DNA of 64,000 nt, from positions 107,246,099 to 107,310,098 of the forward strand of contig CP092863.1 of assembly GCA_030710605.1 (NCBI GenBank), in the 5' to 3' direction. Shown piece after piece: positions 20,202-30,346 of the stretch (the first letter of the stretch is position 1; the number at the start of each line of letters is the position of its first letter). Below the pieces are notes generated by a model. It searched no databases. It saw only the letters and a program-made list of their open reading frames with translations, and had not been told where the DNA came from. Both the position numbers and the translations under genes were made by a program. The stretch is from Cordylochernes scorpioides. Lineage: Eukaryota > Arthropoda > Arachnida > Pseudoscorpiones > Chernetidae.

Positions 20202-20660
20202 TGTAATATTGTTGCAAGTGTGATCCTGCCGACGTATGGATAAGCTGGCAGTCGTGTACCTGAGGCGAGTGTTGATGTTCTTCCCACACACGGACAGCAA
20301 GAAGCAGAGGCAGGGCTAGATGTTAGCACAGAGAGTGATCGGGGACAGCCCACGGGACAAAGGTAGAGGCCATGATACTAACTTGGATGCTTATCCCCGA
20401 GACATGGAGAGAGAGAGAGTGCGTAAGAAACAGGAGCCGTTTGCCGATGGCCACACCTTAGAACATCTGCTGACCCCCTGCCAAAACCTGTCCTGTTTAC
20501 AGGGGTCGTCTATATAAATCCCTGGAGGGAGGGGGGCCCATCTGTCTGGGCGTTGGCATTTCCCTTCTCAATCCCCAGCTGTCCCCAGCTGAACGCTCTT
20601 TGGATATTTATTTTGACGTCACCAATTTTAGTTTAAATACAAATAGGGGTTTACAGGTAT
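20202..20660. other. GC-rich island, candidate solo LTR
   Basis: Starts TGTAATATTG, similar to the gypsy LTR start at 23,820. It is unusually GC-rich and has a TATA box (TATATAA, 20,511-20,517) followed by a GC-rich leader ending near 20,600. No second LTR, primer site or internal region is nearby. It could equally be a diverged promoter or another element fragment. I could not fix the 3' end. Confidence 0.35.
20511..20517 (+). promoter_or_regulatory. TATA box candidate
   Basis: TATATAA sits within a GC-rich stretch, which makes it stand out from the AT-rich background. No downstream gene is recognised. Confidence 0.35.
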
Positions 20661-22910
20661 TATTAATAAAGATATAGCATATATAGAAAATATGGGGGTG
20701 GTAGTAAATATAAACAGTGTACATTTTAATAGAAGGGTAGGATCTTATAAGGTATCGGCTCTAACTAATTGGAAGATATGTGACATATACTAAAAGTGTC
20801 ATACAGTTTAAAATATACGAGATATATATATTATTTTATTTTTTAATAATATATTTTCATATAATATTTGTCTTTATATATAATATTTTACTCATGGCTT
20901 AGCATTTAACTCTATTCATTATTTTATTTTGTGATAGAGGTAAAGAAACATGTAGATTTTATAATCGATATAATAAAAATAATATTTAATTTTTATAAAA
21001 TAAATATTCTTATACTTGAAAAATATAAAATAATCACTTATATAGTTTTTTACATGTCTTCAATATTACAAAACGTTTTAATAAAGTCTTCATTTTATAG
21101 AGCGATATATCTATGAAAATACTTTAAACGTTTTTGACCAAAAGATGCTATGTTTACACACTTTATTTTTAGGAAAATATGGACGACATATGTTTTAGTT
21201 TTTTTTTTATTTACTCTGTACTGTGTTTACTTTTTATTAGTTGGCTGTTTGCTGAATTTATTTCGAAAATATTTTTTTTTTTTGTATCTTAGTTTATATA
21301 TAAAATATATATTTTGGCGTTTATTTCATTCGGGTTTTAGGTTCTTATTAACTTACACTCTTTTACAGTGTTGCAAAATAATTGAGAAAATTTCACAGAG
21401 TAATTTCTTTAAAATATTTCGATAAATTTAATATATAGATAAAATAATATTATTGTGTCACATAATATATTTTTATATTTTAAATAATTATTTTTTTTAT
21501 TGTGTACTATTTGGCGCCATTAACCACAAATTTTATATAAAATGCCTTTAACGGCACCTTGACTTCTATGAATAAATAGAAATACAGTAAGAGTCAATAA
21601 AAATCGTCTTAAAATTATATTATCATTCGTTTTTGTGGGTAACAAATATTTGCAAATATATTTCAAATATATGGATATAAATTTATATATATCCATATAT
21701 ATATATATATATATTGTTATTTTTTCTTTAATTTTTCCATAAATATAATATGTATATGCAAATTTTACTCTATCTTGAAAAAAACTTTAATTCCGATTTA
21801 CATTCAAAACTTCATATATTCCATCCTGATTTATTTCCACGATATTTGAAATATAAATATAGCATTAACTCATTTAGAGAACATTTAAATAAATCTTTGA
21901 ATAAATAACTTCAAAGAAATGTACCTAAAATATGTACTTCATATTTATCTTTAACTACAGACTTCTCTATTTAAAAATAAAATCCGCCTCTAAATATTTT
22001 CTAAAGTGGGATAAGGGGGAAGAAATAACCACCAATTCTAAGCATAAATTCCTAAAAAAATAAATTGAAGCACTTTAAAAGAGGAAGAGATGGGAGGATA
22101 GCTAAATTTCAGAGCAATCTCGTTGAAAATTATTGGTCAAAAAGTTTATAGCCTATTTAAGATAATATCACTGAGTGGAAAGCCTAAACTTGGCAAAAAT
22201 ATCCCATCAGACGATTTAAAACTTTCGCAGACGATCTTTCGTAGAATTTATCTTTAAAAAAAAAGGCGGGAAGTGAGTAAAGAATTAATCGCTCTGTGCA
22301 ATGATTTGGGCCGTGAAGAAAGAATGAAATGGGCCCAACAAATCACGTTGGGATGATCAAGATTTGGCTCTGGGTGATAAGTGACGCTGTCGTTAGACCT
22401 GATGGATGGAAGAGGTTATTATGGCCGAGAGAGAGGAATCAGTTTAGCACTCCTAGACGTGTCACGGCCCAGAAATTTCCACAAAAATAAAGTTTATCTC
22501 TAAAGATAAAGTAGTGGCTTGATGTTATATATTTATAGGTGTGTGTATATATATTTTAAGAAAAAGCATGAGGTCTATAACAGTTTAAAACGAGAATGTG
22601 GTTGGCTTCTATTGATTAATAAAAATAAAGATATATCCAATATTCAGGAGTATTGAAAAATCAGCGATTAATTTATATTTATTCCGGAAGATGGCGCAAA
22701 CTATCAGCAGATCTCAGTTGTACGATCATGCTATTTATCTTAATTCAATAACCTGATATATTTATGTAATAAAAAAAGTCGAAAATTGGTTTGATTTATT
22801 TCAATCCGATATACCTAAAGAGTATTAAACCTAAAGAGATTTAAAATTTTACACAAATAAATTTTTACTGGCAATGCTTTAAATATGGATTTCTCTCTAT
22901 TAATCGTGGC
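20661..22910. other. Unassigned AT-rich region
   Basis: Long AT-rich stretch without recognisable genes. Open frames at 20,931-21,425 are hydrophobic, low-complexity and lack motifs. A slightly GC-richer part (22,190-22,480) shows no recognisable protein or RNA. Confidence 0.45.
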
Positions 22911-22914
22911 AAAA

Positions 22915-23180
22915 ATCTTTAAAGTATAATAATAAAAATAGTTTTAATCAGTAATTGCTTTAATTGAGCTAAAGGAATATAGAAAACATAATTTTATAAA
23001 AGTAATGTCTGGCTTAAGGCGTGAGAATGAAAACTTATTTACATATTTACAGAAGGTTTGAGCCGGCCATCGAGAAACAACAACAATAGGTTATATAAAG
23101 GGAAAGTCCCGACATCTGGTGGTAGATATAAACAGAATATTTGAATCTATGAAATATAATTTTAAATAAAATAATATTTA
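22915..23180. repeat. Family M repeat
   Basis: Contains 'gtctggcttaaggcgtgaga', 'ttgagccggccatcgagaaa' and 'gacatctggtggtagata'. Confidence 0.75.
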
Positions 23181-23184
23181 TATA

Positions 23185-23415
23185 TATATATTAGATAATA
23201 CAAAGGCACATATTGGATTGAATAAAATATTTATTTGCCAATATATCGGTTGGCTGAACGCCAAACCTTCATCAAGGCATTATATTTTCACATGAATTAA
23301 AATTACATGTAAAAGTGTAATGCCTTTATAAAGGTTTAACGTTCAGCCAACCGAAATATTGGCAAATAAATATTTTATTCAATCCAATATATGCCTTTTT
23401 ATTATCTAATGAGAT
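23185..23415. mobile_element. PLE-D palindrome
   Basis: Two inverted copies of the PLE-D terminal block. Each contains a long stem (GGTTGGC...GCCAACC form), a GAAATATTGG-like or mutated version, and 'caaataaatattttattcaa'. The core resembles a hammerhead with TTGATGA for CUGANGA. Confidence 0.7.
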
Positions 23416-23509
23416 TTAAATATGGATTTCTCTATATTCAAAACAAAATATAGTTTGTTTTAAATTTGTTTTATACAATATATAATTTATATATTATATA
23501 TATAAATAT

Positions 23510-23812
23510 ATAAAAGAGTATATCCTGACTGCTCACACGAGCAATTTAGATGACAAGGCGCCATCTAGTGGAAGAAAAAACAACTAAACGTTGATTTAGG
23601 TTTGTTCTATAATATTTCGCCAATCCATTTATTGATAAATCAAGAAAGCCAAACACGTACGCGTTTCGGACTGTTGGACCGCGTTCGCGTATTGCAGGCT
23701 GTACCTCAACGACCAAAATTCTGGTCTTAGAGGATTATTTCTTCACAAGTTCTGCGTATTTATGCTAATTTGGGTTTAAATACCCATTTCCCGATTTCTC
23801 AATAAAAAATAT
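23510..23812. mobile_element. PLE-B terminal repeat, hammerhead decayed
   Basis: Contains 'gcgccatctagtgg', 'caactaaacgttgattta' and 'acgcgtttcggactgttgg'. On the minus strand the GAAACGCGT part survives but CUGANGA is GCGAACG, so the ribozyme is dead. The gypsy LTR lies immediately downstream. Confidence 0.65.
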
Positions 23813-23819
23813 ATATATA

Positions 23820-24465
23820 TGTAATATTATAAAGAATATTGTCTAATAAATAATTATGTACCATGTTGGATATAATGTATTCTGTATGGATTCAAATAAA
23901 GATGGCAGTCAAAGGAAGAGGAGATGGAAGAAGTAGAAGAGAAAAGAACGACAGATCCAAGTCGTGTATCTAGGTCACTTAGAACAAAGAGGCCCTCATA
24001 TTCCAGAGTTGAATGTCCTGAGAGATTGGGATGTTAGGCAAAGCTTCTTCCCGACCAAATTTACCATCATGGCCGACAGAGACAGGGACCAATCAAAGGT
24101 CAAGCAGGGTCCCACATGACCCAAGCCAGGGGGCGGGGCAACCAGAGTTCGGTCGGTAACGTGTGTGTCAAGACGTGTGTGTGCATCTTCTAAAAGTAGT
24201 GCCTCGAGGTCCAAGATGTGAGTCATCTCAATCCAATTTAATCGCGAAAATCCTTCCATCTCCTCTCCCGAGCCGCCAATGATTAATATTCCGAGGTGTT
24301 TTGTGATTCATTAATCGATATAGTGTGCCGATTTTTTCATCCACCGCCATTGATAACGACTGCCCAAACATACAAAACCCCATCCAGTCCCGAGGATTCT
24401 CAGGACAAAGCACTTTAATATAGAGAGTCGACAAGATTCTCAGGATCCTTTTCCCTTATACCACA
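23820..24465 (+). repeat. 5' LTR of gypsy element
   Basis: Begins TGTAATATTATAAAG and ends CTTATACCACA. An AATAAA lies near 23,896 and a TATA-like 'ttaatataga' near 24,413. Antisense frames inside it have no homology that I recognise. Confidence 0.93.
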
Positions 24466-24478
24466 GAGAGTCGACAGG
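24466..24478 (+). promoter_or_regulatory. Very short leader where the primer site should be
   Basis: Only 13 nt (GAGAGTCGACAGG) separate the LTR from the gag ATG. There is no TGG-initial tRNA primer site here; the nearest TGG overlaps the gag start codon (ATGG). The motif AGAGTCGACA also occurs inside the LTR at about 24,424. Priming is therefore unclear. Confidence 0.5.
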
Positions 24479-25474
24479 ATGGACGAGAAAAACGAAACGC
24501 AAGACGCGGAGGAATACACCGCAGAGGGAGAAAACAACCCCGCCGTAAGTACTCCCAAAATAGAACCACCCCCTCCGTCGGCAGAGTTGCCGGCCGTCTT
24601 GGCACGCCTCGCGGCGTGTTTATCTGCCCTTCAGACCACCAGCGACCGCGTGACCCATCGGACGGAGATAGAAGTCCAGAGCTTCGACGGGACCTACCCA
24701 GCCGCACAGTTCTTTCGGACATATGACCAGAAAACAGACTGGGATGGTCTCACCAACACGGAAAAAGTGCTCCGCCTACCCCGTTACCTGAACAACAAAC
24801 CGCTAGAACACTTCAGGAGGCTTCGGATGGAGACCCAACATTACATCCAGGTGAGACAGACCTTCCTGGATCTCTATCCGGAGACCAATGAGGCCACGTA
24901 TGCCCAATACTTCTCCATGAAGCTGGCCGGACAGCCCAACCTGGAAGAATACTATCGGAATAAGACCGCGCTGGGTCTACAACTGGGCCTCCCACAAGAG
25001 GTCATCTTGGAGACGCTCACCGAGGGGCTGCCACCCTCCGACCAGCGCCTCGTCCGCATTGTGCCGCCAGAGAACCTAGGTGCATGGTTCCGGCTGGTGC
25101 AGCGGATCCGCGGCAGCGGCGCACCATCTCCCAGGCACCCAGACGAGCACGCACCACCCCTACTGGGCCCCTACCCACCGGTGCGACCTAGTCCAAGAAC
25201 AGTGCCAACCAGGTCGACCCCGCCAACAGACTGCCGTTTTTGTGGTGGACTACACTGGCACTCTGAGTGTCGTCTCAGACAAGCCCCGCAGTTGCCCCGT
25301 GCCTCCGGAGACGCACGAGCAGCGCGCTCCGCGCAACTAGCGGAACAACGGCCGCGAGCCCAGCCCCATCACCAAGCGTCACGCGCACAAGCCACTGGGA
25401 TAACCAAGGGAGCCCCAGACCAGCAGCCAGCAGGTAGGCCTACTGACCAGGCCTTTCGTCAACCTGACAATTAG
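24479..25474 (+). CDS. gag: Gag polyprotein of gypsy element
   Basis: 331 codons from ATG to TAG. Residues 1-60 are acidic and proline-rich. The middle (about 60-225) resembles a retrotransposon capsid domain, with aromatic-rich stretches such as SFDGTYPAAQFFRTY and the LNNKPLEHF block. Near residue 251 is one zinc knuckle, C-R-F-C-G-G-L-H-W-H-S-E-C (CX2CX3HX4C), the RNA-binding nucleocapsid motif. The tail is rich in Arg, Ala and Gln. Gag packages element RNA into virus-like particles. The start is 14 nt after the LTR. Pol overlaps its 3' end in the +1 frame. No internal breaks are seen. Confidence 0.9.
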   Translation: MDEKNETQDAEEYTAEGENNPAVSTPKIEPPPPSAELPAVLARLAACLSALQTTSDRVTHRTEIEVQSFDGTYPAAQFFRTYDQKTDWDGLTNTEKVLRLPRYLNNKPLEHFRRLRMETQHYIQVRQTFLDLYPETNEATYAQYFSMKLAGQPNLEEYYRNKTALGLQLGLPQEVILETLTEGLPPSDQRLVRIVPPENLGAWFRLVQRIRGSGAPSPRHPDEHAPPLLGPYPPVRPSPRTVPTRSTPPTDCRFCGGLHWHSECRLRQAPQLPRASGDARAARSAQLAEQRPRAQPHHQASRAQATGITKGAPDQQPAGRPTDQAFRQPDN

Positions 25475-28400
25475 ATTGCCAATCTCCCATGGACTGTCCC
25501 TACCATTCCTGATAGACACGGGTGCGTCCGTTAACCTAGTGTCATGTGCCATATATAAAAATTTAAAGAATAATTTCCCTGACCTAAATTTAATAACTAA
25601 AAAAATAATAAATTTACAGACAATAGATGGCCACGTGCCAACAATAGGCCAGATTACCTTCCCCCTATCCATTCATGCCATAACCCAAAACGAAGTATTC
25701 CACGTGGTGGACGCCCCTCTACCATTTGGAATACTTGGTATTAATACCCTCCGTAAATTCAAATTAAAAATCGATTTTGCACATGGCACTATGTACCAAC
25801 TCGATGCACCTTTGTCGCCCCTGACCTACCACTTTGCTGTGTTGCCCGAAAGGTGCACATATTGGGAATGCCAGGCGGACCTATGCAAGGCCCACACTAT
25901 TTTTCCGCCTTCCGCCAACAATACCCAATATGCGCATTTTTCGGACAACACGTCCACAACCCAGGGACTCACCCAACCACCGCACCATGTCCAATCAAAG
26001 AACTTTTTTAGAGCCAACTGCTCTTATTATAGGGTCAAGGTACCAGAACAACCACCCAATGCCAACCTCTCACACCCCACCAAGGTCCAAACGGACCACC
26101 TTCACCATACACCCAAACATCCCCATTCCACACACCATTCCATGTACCACACACACCACCCAACATCACCAGAACACCTCCCAGGGATCCCCATAGACAA
26201 TCAACCGCAGCCACCGTATCCACCTCAATTCCCGGCGCTATTGCGCCAATACCAACACGTGTTCTCCCGGAACAAATTCGCGGTCCCATGCCTAAAGGTT
26301 CCCCCAGTAAGAATCGCCACCAACTCCGACAAAGTCGTCGCCATCCGCCCATATAGGGTACCGATATGCGACCAACGGGAAATACGCAGTCAGATCCGAC
26401 AGATGTTGGATAATGACATCATTGAGCCGTCCTACTCCCCTTTCTCTAGCCCGGTCACCCTAGTGACCAAGCGAGACAAGACCAAAAGGTTTTGTATCGA
26501 CTATAGGAAGGTGAACGAGGTCATAAGCTCCGATGTCCATCCACTCCCGAGGATCGAAGATATACTGGACCGTCTCGCGCGGGCCAAGTATTTCTCGACT
26601 GCCGACGTCTCCTCCGCATATTGGCAAGTGCCGATACACCCTGATTCTCGACCACTGTTGGCCTTCGCCACGATAGACGGGTTGTATCAGCCCACCCGAT
26701 TGCCTTTCGGACTTAAGACCAGTCCACAGATCTATGAAAGGGCAATCAATCAGGTCCTGCAGGGGCACGGACTTGATTGTGTGGCGCACTATTTTGACGA
26801 CTTTGTCATATATTCGGAGACACTGGAGGAACACCAAGAACACCTGCGCAGGTTTTTCGCGTTCTGCGACGCGGAGAACTTGCAACTCAACCTCACCAAA
26901 TGCGAGTTTTTTAGGCAGACCATCGAATTTCTGGGGTACACAATCACCGCTGGTACCACCACCCCACTTATCCGCAATACCGACGTAATACACGCTATCC
27001 CACCCCCGAACAATCGCAAAACGCTGCAATCCTTCTTAGGCGCCGTGAACGTCTATAATAAGTTCATCCCGGACTATGCCCGTTTGCGGACCCCACTCAA
27101 CAACCTTCTCAAGAAGGATGTGACGTGGGACTGGGATGACAAATGCCAAAAGGCGTTCACCAGCCTGAAGGAAAGCCTCACACAACACCCCGTATTGCAC
27201 CTCTACAAGGATGAACTACCATGCCAGGTATATTGCGATGCATCAACACTTGGCATTGCAGGCGTCCTCAAACAAGTCCACTCCGCTGGGAAGGCCTACC
27301 CAGTCCAATATTTCAGCCGCGCTCTGCGTGTACACGAGCGGAACTACACCATCTCCGAACTAGAATGCCTCGCCATTGTCGAGAGCGTGGAGAAGTTCCG
27401 TGTGTATCTAATGGGCAGAAAATTCACCATATTTTCTGACCATCACGCACTGCAGTGGCTGAAGACGATCAAAAACCCGTCAGGCAGATTATTCCGATGG
27501 AGTTTGAGGTTATCGTGTTACGAATACGAAGTCCGCTACATAAAAGGATCACTACAACATGAAGCGGACCTCCTATCCCGTAACCCGTTTTGTGGATTCT
27601 TAGACACCACCCTCATTAAGAACCACCAACTCACTCCTTCGGGAGAATCTAAACTGACCATTGATCGAAACGGACTGCAAACCCTAAAGCGTAGAGGTGT
27701 AACCAAAATTGTCGTCCCTGACGCCCTCGTTCCCGACCTACTAACAAAGGTGCACAGTCGGTACAACCACCCGGGCATATCCCAGATGACCAGGCTCATC
27801 TCTCCCCAGTACTACTGGAAGGGGATGTCAGAAGACATCTCCAAAACCACCAAAGCCTGCGCCATCTGTCAGTCAACAAAACACCCTCGAGGTCCCACGT
27901 TTGGGGAACTAGGACAACTTCCTGTGGCCACTCAGCCTTTTGATCTGGTCGCCCTCGACACCATAGCTGGACTTGCCAAATATGGTAACGCCAAAGCTTA
28001 CCTCCACGTTGTGGTGGATCACTTTTCGCGCTACACGTGGACCTTCCCCTCAAAATCTACCAGCATCACCACCTATCAACAGGTGATAAAGCGAGTGTTG
28101 CAGGACGGCTCTCCGAAACGCCTACTCACGGATAGAGCGCCTGCGTTCACCTCACCAAAGTTCAGGAAGTTCCTGATTAACAGGAACATCCATCCCCTGC
28201 TCACCACCAGTAACAACCCCCAAGCTAATGGTCTATGCGAGCGCCTGAACGCTACCTTAACAGGCAAACTAAGGTTACTCCATTTGGAAAACCCCAAAGC
28301 CGCATGGACTAAGCTGGCGAAGCGCGTTACTGTGGTGTATAACAACACGCCCCACTCAGTTACCGGGTTCCCACCTGGCTACCTGATGTTCGGCGTTCTA

Positions 28401-28964
28401 CCTCCCGAGCTCACTGAGCATATAAACCCCTACCCCGTTTTAACCACAGCCCGACGGATAGCCCATGAACGTACCCAGGCCAAGCACCTCAAGGACAAAC
28501 ATGCCTACGACCAACAACATAAGACATCCCATTTTGAACCCGGAGATCTCGTGTTGGTAAAAGTTTACCATCACCCCAATACAGGCAAACTGGCTCCGTA
28601 TTTCACGGGTCCCTACGAGATCTTAGAGATCATCTCTCCCAACGTGGTGAGAATAAACCGACCCAACCAACCTCTAAATCGGAATACCGACACAGTCCAT
28701 GTAAATAAAGTACAGTACTATAACGAAAATATTCGTTATATCGCACCTCCCACTCTGATACCACACCCTGCTAAACCCCAATCTAGGACGCTACCACCAC
28801 TGTTCGAGCACCTCACCCCAGACCTCTTTACAGTTGAGCGCTTTGCTCCTACAATAGGCAATTGTACCACTACCACCCCTGTTGACCCACAATGTAACAT
28901 TATCGCCCAAACGCGATATTCCCCAACCTGCAATATCCCGTCCAACCCATATAACCAAAGTTAA
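25404..28964 (+). CDS. pol: Pol polyprotein: protease, RT, RNase H, integrase
   Basis: The frame opens just after a TAA at 25,401, overlaps gag by 71 nt and lies +1 to it. Programmed +1 (or -2) frameshifting is the likely route; the exact site is not evident. Domains in order, counted from the Leu codon at 25,476: protease with LIDTGAS near 13; RT with the YFDDF catalytic box near 438; RNase H with YCDAS near 585 and SDHHALQWL near 653; integrase with an H-H-C-C zinc domain (VHSRYNHPG ... CAICQ, near 759-797), then Asp (LDTIAG, ~829), Asp (TDRAPAF, ~885) and Glu (NGLCERLN, ~920), with D-E spacing of about 35; then a GPY/F-like FTGPYEIL near 1,043. All catalytic residues are present, with no stops or frameshifts, so the enzyme set looks complete. 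It matures Gag-Pol, copies RNA to DNA and integrates it. Confidence 0.95.
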   Translation, partial: PREPQTSSQQVGLLTRPFVNLTIRLPISHGLSLPFLIDTGASVNLVSCAIYKNLKNNFPDLNLITKKIINLQTIDGHVPTIGQITFPLSIHAITQNEVFHVVDAPLPFGILGINTLRKFKLKIDFAHGTMYQLDAPLSPLTYHFAVLPERCTYWECQADLCKAHTIFPPSANNTQYAHFSDNTSTTQGLTQPPHHVQSKNFFRANCSYYRVKVPEQPPNANLSHPTKVQTDHLHHTPKHPHSTHHSMYHTHHPTSPEHLPGIPIDNQPQPPYPPQFPALLRQYQHVFSRNKFAVPCLKVPPVRIATNSDKVVAIRPYRVPICDQREIRSQIRQMLDNDIIEPSYSPFSSPVTLVTKRDKTKRFCIDYRKVNEVISSDVHPLPRIEDILDRLARAKYFSTADVSSAYWQVPIHPDSRPLLAFATIDGLYQPTRLPFGLKTSPQIYERAINQVLQGHGLDCVAHYFDDFVIYSETLEEHQEHLRRFFAFCDAENLQLNLTKCEFFRQTIEFLGYTITAGTTTPLIRNTDVIHAIPPPNNRKTLQSFLGAVNVYNKFIPDYARLRTPLNNLLKKDVTWDWDDKCQKAFTSLKESLTQHPVLHLYKDELPCQVYCDASTLGIAGVLKQVHSAGKAYPVQYFSRALRVHERNYTISELECLAIVESVEKFRVYLMGRKFTIFSDHHALQWLKTIKNPSGRLFRWSLRLSCYEYEVRYIKGSLQHEADLLSRNPFCGFLDTTLIKNHQLTPSGESKLTIDRNGLQTLKRRGVTKIVVPDALVPDLLTKVHSRYNHPGISQMTRLISPQYYWKGMSEDISKTTKACAICQSTKHPRGPTFGELGQLPVATQPFDLVALDTIAGLAKYGNAKAYLHVVVDHFSRYTWTFPSKSTSITTYQQVIKRVLQDGSPKRLLTDRAPAFTSPKFRKFLINRNIHPLLTTSNNPQANGLCERLNATLTGKLRLLHLENPKAAWTKLAKRVTVVYNNTPHSVTGFPPGYLMFGVLPPELTEHINPYPVLTTARRIAHERTQAKHLKDKHAYDQQHKTSHFEPGDLVLVKVYHHPNTGKLAPYFTGPYEILEIISPNVVRINRPNQPLNRNTDTVHVNKVQYYNENIRYIAPPTLIPHPAKPQSRTLPPLFEHLTPDLFTVERFAPTIGNCTTTTPVDPQCNIIAQTRYSPTCNIPSNPYNQS

Positions 28965-29340
28965 AACCCCAATCCCTACAGTTAGGACTGATCCCAAACC
29001 AATTCCCTTACAGGCAAGGTTTTTTCGTAACGTGAAAACCTTCCCCTTGTTCCACCTCCTATACCTCATCAACCTTTTCATCCTACCCACTGTACTATTA
29101 CCCATGGCCACCCTACTGTATGTCAGTGTCTATACACTGCAGCCCAACCGTCTCTTCCAACTACAGGAAGCCCTATTCGAAATAACCATCGCCGTAGTGG
29201 AACTAATCCATCGAACCATAGGAATAATTCTCCCGGAGTTATGGACCATCCTTGTCCACAGTCATGCCTTGGTCGCTCTAATAGGTGAAATCATAGGAGA
29301 GATTTTCCAAACCCTCTTTAGAGCGCGCCAAGTCGAATAG
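28882..29340 (+). CDS. Third ORF of gypsy element, membrane-like protein
   Basis: 152 codons, overlapping the end of pol by 83 nt in another frame and placed where env sits in errantiviruses. It is too short for a normal envelope protein. The N-terminal ~50 residues are polar and proline-rich. Residues about 53-80 (FPLFHLLYLINLFILPTVLL region) form a strong hydrophobic segment, and residues ~95-145 are amphipathic or hydrophobic (ITIAVVELI, IGIILPELWTILV). I recognise no cleavage site, signal peptide or fusion motif. It could be a reduced env, an accessory membrane protein, or a chance frame. ATG 28,882 is the first in frame. Confidence 0.5.
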   Translation: MTHNVTLSPKRDIPQPAISRPTHITKVKTPIPTVRTDPKPIPLQARFFRNVKTFPLFHLLYLINLFILPTVLLPMATLLYVSVYTLQPNRLFQLQEALFEITIAVVELIHRTIGIILPELWTILVHSHALVALIGEIIGEIFQTLFRARQVE

Positions 29341-30346
29341 CAATCTCCCCACCTTTACAAACACTCGTCGATCACCCCGCTGTCAGCTGGCGTCCACTTT
29401 ACAGAAACCTTCCGCCGCGCCGACGTCACGTCCTTTCCGATCACGTGACCGACGTCACATCCTCCCTGCGGAATGTAAACAAACCCGCCGTCACTTTTCG
29501 CGTGTCACCACACTTAAAGTTACTTTCTGGAACATACACTCACACACACTCGCATACATTCACGCACCTATATAGTTTTGGCAACCTTATGACCTACGAC
29601 CCTATAATAAACAAAGATTGGACATTGTTATGTAAAAAAATATTCTTCTTTTGTGTATATTTTTGTTAACCAATTTTAAAGGACTTGTACACAACCAGCA
29701 CTTTTATTTTTTTTATTTTTATTTTTTTTATTCCCACCATCCATGTCTATCACCCTTTCAGTTTCTTAATCACCTCAAGTTTATTTTTTCCTTTTATTGT
29801 TTAAACCTTGTTTTGTCCTAACTGAATGAACAACTGACCTGACGCAATACTTCTCATGTATCAGCCTTCAGTTTATCATACAGGAGCTTTGATTTCTTTT
29901 TTTTATGTTTTGTTTATATTTTTTTTCACCGCCCCAAAGGCTAATCAGATTTCTTTTTTCTTTTTTTTTTCCCTCCATCACCAAATTTTATTGTCTATAG
30001 TTTTCTTTTTATTTCTGTTAATGTCTTATATGTTTTGTTTGGATTGCACCTCATAGAGTTTCCCTTGCTGTGGGTTTCCACACAGCAAGATTGAACACCT
30101 ATGCAGGCAAGATTTTTTTTTTTCCTCCAAAAAATTATCATATTTTTTCCTAGTTTAGCAAGCACCCCTATCTACTCAAATTTCTTTTTATTACTTATTT
30201 CCATCATTTACTTTCTCCCCAATTGTATCTAACCACTCACTATTTTAAAAAAAAATTATTTTTTTTTCTTTCCCAAAAAATTATTTTTCTTTTTTCAGAA
30301 TTTAATACAGATCCCTTTTAAAATTCTTATTCATAGGGGGCGCATC
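29341..30346 (+). other. 3' untranslated region of gypsy element
   Basis: T-rich, with long T and pyrimidine runs on the plus strand and no open frame of note. No canonical polypurine tract precedes the 3' LTR; the only purine-rich stretch is ATAGGGGGCGCATC just before TGTAAT. Confidence 0.7.

Noticed and set aside
21150..21425. 91-codon hydrophobic frame that could be a membrane protein
   Set aside because: Phe/Leu/Tyr-rich composition follows from T-rich DNA; no start context or homologue recognised.
23996..24434. Antisense proteins in the gypsy LTR, repeated at 30,523-31,039
   Set aside because: They are duplicated only because the LTRs are, and the longer frame is altered by the 67-bp insertion. 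No motif.
26460..27029. 189-codon minus-strand frame
   Set aside because: Antisense shadow of gypsy RT; no independent motif.
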